From Catalinimonas alkaloidigena (GTDB taxonomy: Bacteria; Bacteroidota; Bacteroidia; Cytophagales; Flexibacteraceae): a stretch of DNA of 64,000 nucleotides. Positions 62,214 to 64,000 of this stretch are shown in pieces. A program made the translations under genes and the position numbers. The DNA is taken from positions 840,375 to 904,374 of the forward strand of contig NZ_FNFO01000001.1 of NCBI RefSeq assembly GCF_900100765.1, in the 5' to 3' direction. Position 1 is the stretch's first letter. Each line of letters opens with the position of its first letter. A model generated the notes under the pieces. It saw only the letters and a list, made by a program, of their open reading frames with translations. It had not been told where the DNA came from and searched no databases.

Positions 62214-63785
62214 ATGCTGCTTGCTTTTGCCTCTTTTGTAGGCTTTACGGCCCTGGTGGCCTTTTTTTCCTGGTACAAGTTGCGCAAAGACGCGCTCGAC
62301 TCCAGCGAGGGGTACTTTCTGGGCGGCCGCAGCCTGACCGGCGTCATCATTGCCGGCTCGATGCTGCTGACCAACATTTCGACCGAGCACCTGATCGGCC
62401 TCAACGGCTCTTCCTACAAAAACGGGATGATCGTCATCGCCTGGGAGGTGACCTCGGCGCTGGCGCTGGTGGCCGCGGCGCTCTACTTTGTCCCCAAGTA
62501 CCTGAAGCTGGGCGTCACTACCATTCCACAGTACCTGGAGCACCGGTTCGACCGCCTGACGCGTACGCTGATCGCCCTTTTTCTGATGGTGTCGTTCGTG
62601 GTAACGCTGCTGCCCATCGTGCTTTACACCGGCGCCATCAACCTCGAAAGCCTCTTCAACGTGGCCGAAGTGTTCGGCGTCAGCCATACGGAGGGCCTCT
62701 GGATCACGGTGATTGTGGTAGGCCTGATCGGCAGCGTCTACGCCATTTTCGGGGGCCTGAAAGCGGTGGCGTACTCCGACACACTCAACGGCTACGGCCT
62801 GCTGCTGGGCGGCCTTCTGATTCCGCTGCTGGCCCTCTGGAACATCGGCGACGGCAACCCCCTGCGCGGGTTAGAGCAGGTGTATGCCCGCGCGCCCGAG
62901 AAGTTCAACGTAATCGGTGCGAAAGATTCGGTGCTGCCGTTCGAAACGCTGTTTACGGGACTGATCATCAACCAACTGTATTTCTGGTGCATGAACCAGA
63001 CCATCGTGCAGCGGGCGCTGGGCGCCAAAAACCTGATCGAAGCGCAAAAAGGTCTGCTCTATACGGGCCTGCTCAAAATTCTGGTGCCGATCATCATCAT
63101 CCTGCCCGGCATCATCAGCTTCTACTACTTCGGTGACGCCTTCTACGACCAACAGGACCGCGTCTATCCGGAGCTGGTCAAGCGGGTGCTGCCCACTTGG
63201 CTCTACGGCTTTTTTGCGGCGGTGATCATGGGTGCGGTGCTCAGTACCTTCAACAGTGTGCTGAACAGCGCGGCTACCATTTTTAGCTGCGATTTGTACA
63301 AACAGCACCTGAACCAAGGCGCGACCGAGCACCAGCAGGTCGTGGCGGGCAAGCTGGCGTCTGCCCTGATGGCCGTGTTCGCCATTGCGATGGCCCCCTT
63401 GGTGGCCGATGCGCCGGAGGGCCTGTACCAACTGTTGCAGCAGCTGAACGGCATCTTCTTCATTCCGATTGCGTCCATCATGCTGGCCGGCTTTTTCCTG
63501 CCCTACGTCTCGGCGCTGGCCGCCCGGGCGACGCTGTTTGTAGGGCTGGCGTTTTACGTGCTGACGTTCTTTGTGTTCCAGGTCGACCTCCACTTCATCC
63601 ACCTCTGGGGCATCGAATTTGTGCTGAACATGGTGGTGATGCTGTCGGTATCCTACTTCTTCCCCGCTCGCCAGCGCCGCCCCGAAGCACCGTGGCCCGT
63701 CGGCAGTGCCTGGAAGTACGCTCCGCACATGGGCCTAGCCCTGACGGCCATCACCATTCTGATCTACATCTGGCTGGGGCAGTAA
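62214..63785 (+). CDS. Sodium:solute symporter (SSS/SLC5 family)
   Basis: 523-residue inner-membrane symporter from ATG 62214 (a TTG is in frame at 62208). About 14 transmembrane helices. The family markers are GYFLGGRSLTGVIIAGSMLL, TNISTEHLIGLNGSSYKNGM, GLKAVAYSDTLNGYGLLLGG and CMNQTIVQRALGAKNLIEAQ. The SGLT-like subgroup in Bacteroidota usually takes up sugars with sodium, and this would fit a supporting role for glpD, but the substrate is not proven. The stop TAA at 63783-63785 leads straight into the heptamer array. Confidence 0.95.
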   Translation: MLLAFASFVGFTALVAFFSWYKLRKDALDSSEGYFLGGRSLTGVIIAGSMLLTNISTEHLIGLNGSSYKNGMIVIAWEVTSALALVAAALYFVPKYLKLGVTTIPQYLEHRFDRLTRTLIALFLMVSFVVTLLPIVLYTGAINLESLFNVAEVFGVSHTEGLWITVIVVGLIGSVYAIFGGLKAVAYSDTLNGYGLLLGGLLIPLLALWNIGDGNPLRGLEQVYARAPEKFNVIGAKDSVLPFETLFTGLIINQLYFWCMNQTIVQRALGAKNLIEAQKGLLYTGLLKILVPIIIILPGIISFYYFGDAFYDQQDRVYPELVKRVLPTWLYGFFAAVIMGAVLSTFNSVLNSAATIFSCDLYKQHLNQGATEHQQVVAGKLASALMAVFAIAMAPLVADAPEGLYQLLQQLNGIFFIPIASIMLAGFFLPYVSALAARATLFVGLAFYVLTFFVFQVDLHFIHLWGIEFVLNMVVMLSVSYFFPARQRRPEAPWPVGSAWKYAPHMGLALTAITILIYIWLGQ

Positions 63786-63876
63786 GAGTTAAGAGTTAAG
63801 AGTTAAGAGTTAAGAGTTAAGAGTTAAGAGTTAAGAGTTAAGAGTTAAGAGTTAAGAGTTAAGAGTTAAGAGTTAA
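63786..63876 (+). repeat. Perfect 13-copy GAGTTAA heptamer array
   Basis: 91 nt of uninterrupted 7-bp repeats starting on the base after the symporter stop codon. Because the unit is not a multiple of three, TAA occurs in all three forward frames within 21 nt, and the reverse complement TTAACTC likewise stops all three minus-strand frames. Confidence 0.98.
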
Positions 63877-63971
63877 GGCTACCCTTAAAAGACATTGGGA
63901 ACGAAATGACCTTCCCCCGTTTCAGTGGATAATTGGAAAAGCACTATCTTATTCACTAAAGGGAGAAATAT

Positions 63972-64000
63972 ATGTCACATCGAAAAAACTATACTAGAGA
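63972..64000 (+). CDS. Start of an unidentified gene (partial)
   Basis: ATG at 63972 opens a frame, MSHRKNYTR, that runs off the window. It is preceded by GGGAGAA 5 nt upstream, a fair ribosome-binding site, which is unusual in this window. The DNA here is much more AT-rich than the preceding genes. Only nine residues are visible, too few for a family. Confidence 0.35.

Overview
The window looks like a chromosomal piece of a free-living, fairly GC-rich member of the Bacteroidota, most likely of the order Cytophagales. The reasons are two SusC/SusD pairs plus the tail of a third SusD, a type IX secretion (CHU_C, gliding-associated) C-terminal domain, many lipoproteins with short lipoboxes, four full-length FtsX/MacB-type permeases of the kind expanded in Cytophagales, and almost no Shine-Dalgarno sequences. 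No rRNA, tRNA, CRISPR array, insertion sequence or prophage was recognised.

Layout. 1-9.6 kb (+): distal part of a glycan utilisation locus: SusD tail, a 14-repeat VCBS/ASPIC-UnbV protein, a 71-residue unknown, then three secreted exoglycosidases (GH20 hexosaminidase, GH29 fucosidase, GH35 beta-galactosidase), a set suited to trimming fucosylated, galactose- and GlcNAc-containing glycans. 9.6-20 kb: an orphan permease, a PaaE-like flavin/2Fe-2S reductase, a DUF2459 protein, a type IX-secreted propeller/PKD protein and a TolB-propeller amidohydrolase. 20-33 kb (-): GNAT acetyltransferase, two tandem SusC/SusD pairs and an M28 aminopeptidase; with the amidohydrolase this reads as a peptide-uptake locus (inference). 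33-36 kb (-): a DUF6600 lipoprotein with an Arg/Ser repeat tail and a six-repeat NHL lipoprotein.

36-45.3 kb (-): PadR regulator followed by three large permeases, two carrying the permease prefix domain; the last is broken by a one-base frameshift. No ATPase gene accompanies them. 45.8-53 kb (+): a 1382-residue subtilisin fused to an M6-like domain whose catalytic Glu is lost, a UmuD-like S24 peptidase, a small coiled-coil membrane protein, a yellow/MRJP-type lipoprotein and a half-size EamA transporter. 53-64 kb: two beta-lactamase-fold serine hydrolases, a vanadium-dependent haloperoxidase, a divergent AraC regulator/aldo-keto reductase pair, glycerol-3-phosphate dehydrogenase and a sodium:solute symporter that ends directly in a 13-copy heptamer array.

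Two things stand out beyond genes. First, a composite intergenic repeat (palindromic core built on CCGACGGC/GCCGTCGG plus an ATTCA-rich tail) occurs five times, mostly between co-directional minus-strand genes. Second, heptamer repeats of the form xxxTTAA appear in three intergenic places, the largest a perfect 13 x GAGTTAA array that carries stop codons in all six frames. Good intrinsic terminators follow many genes and help set transcription units.
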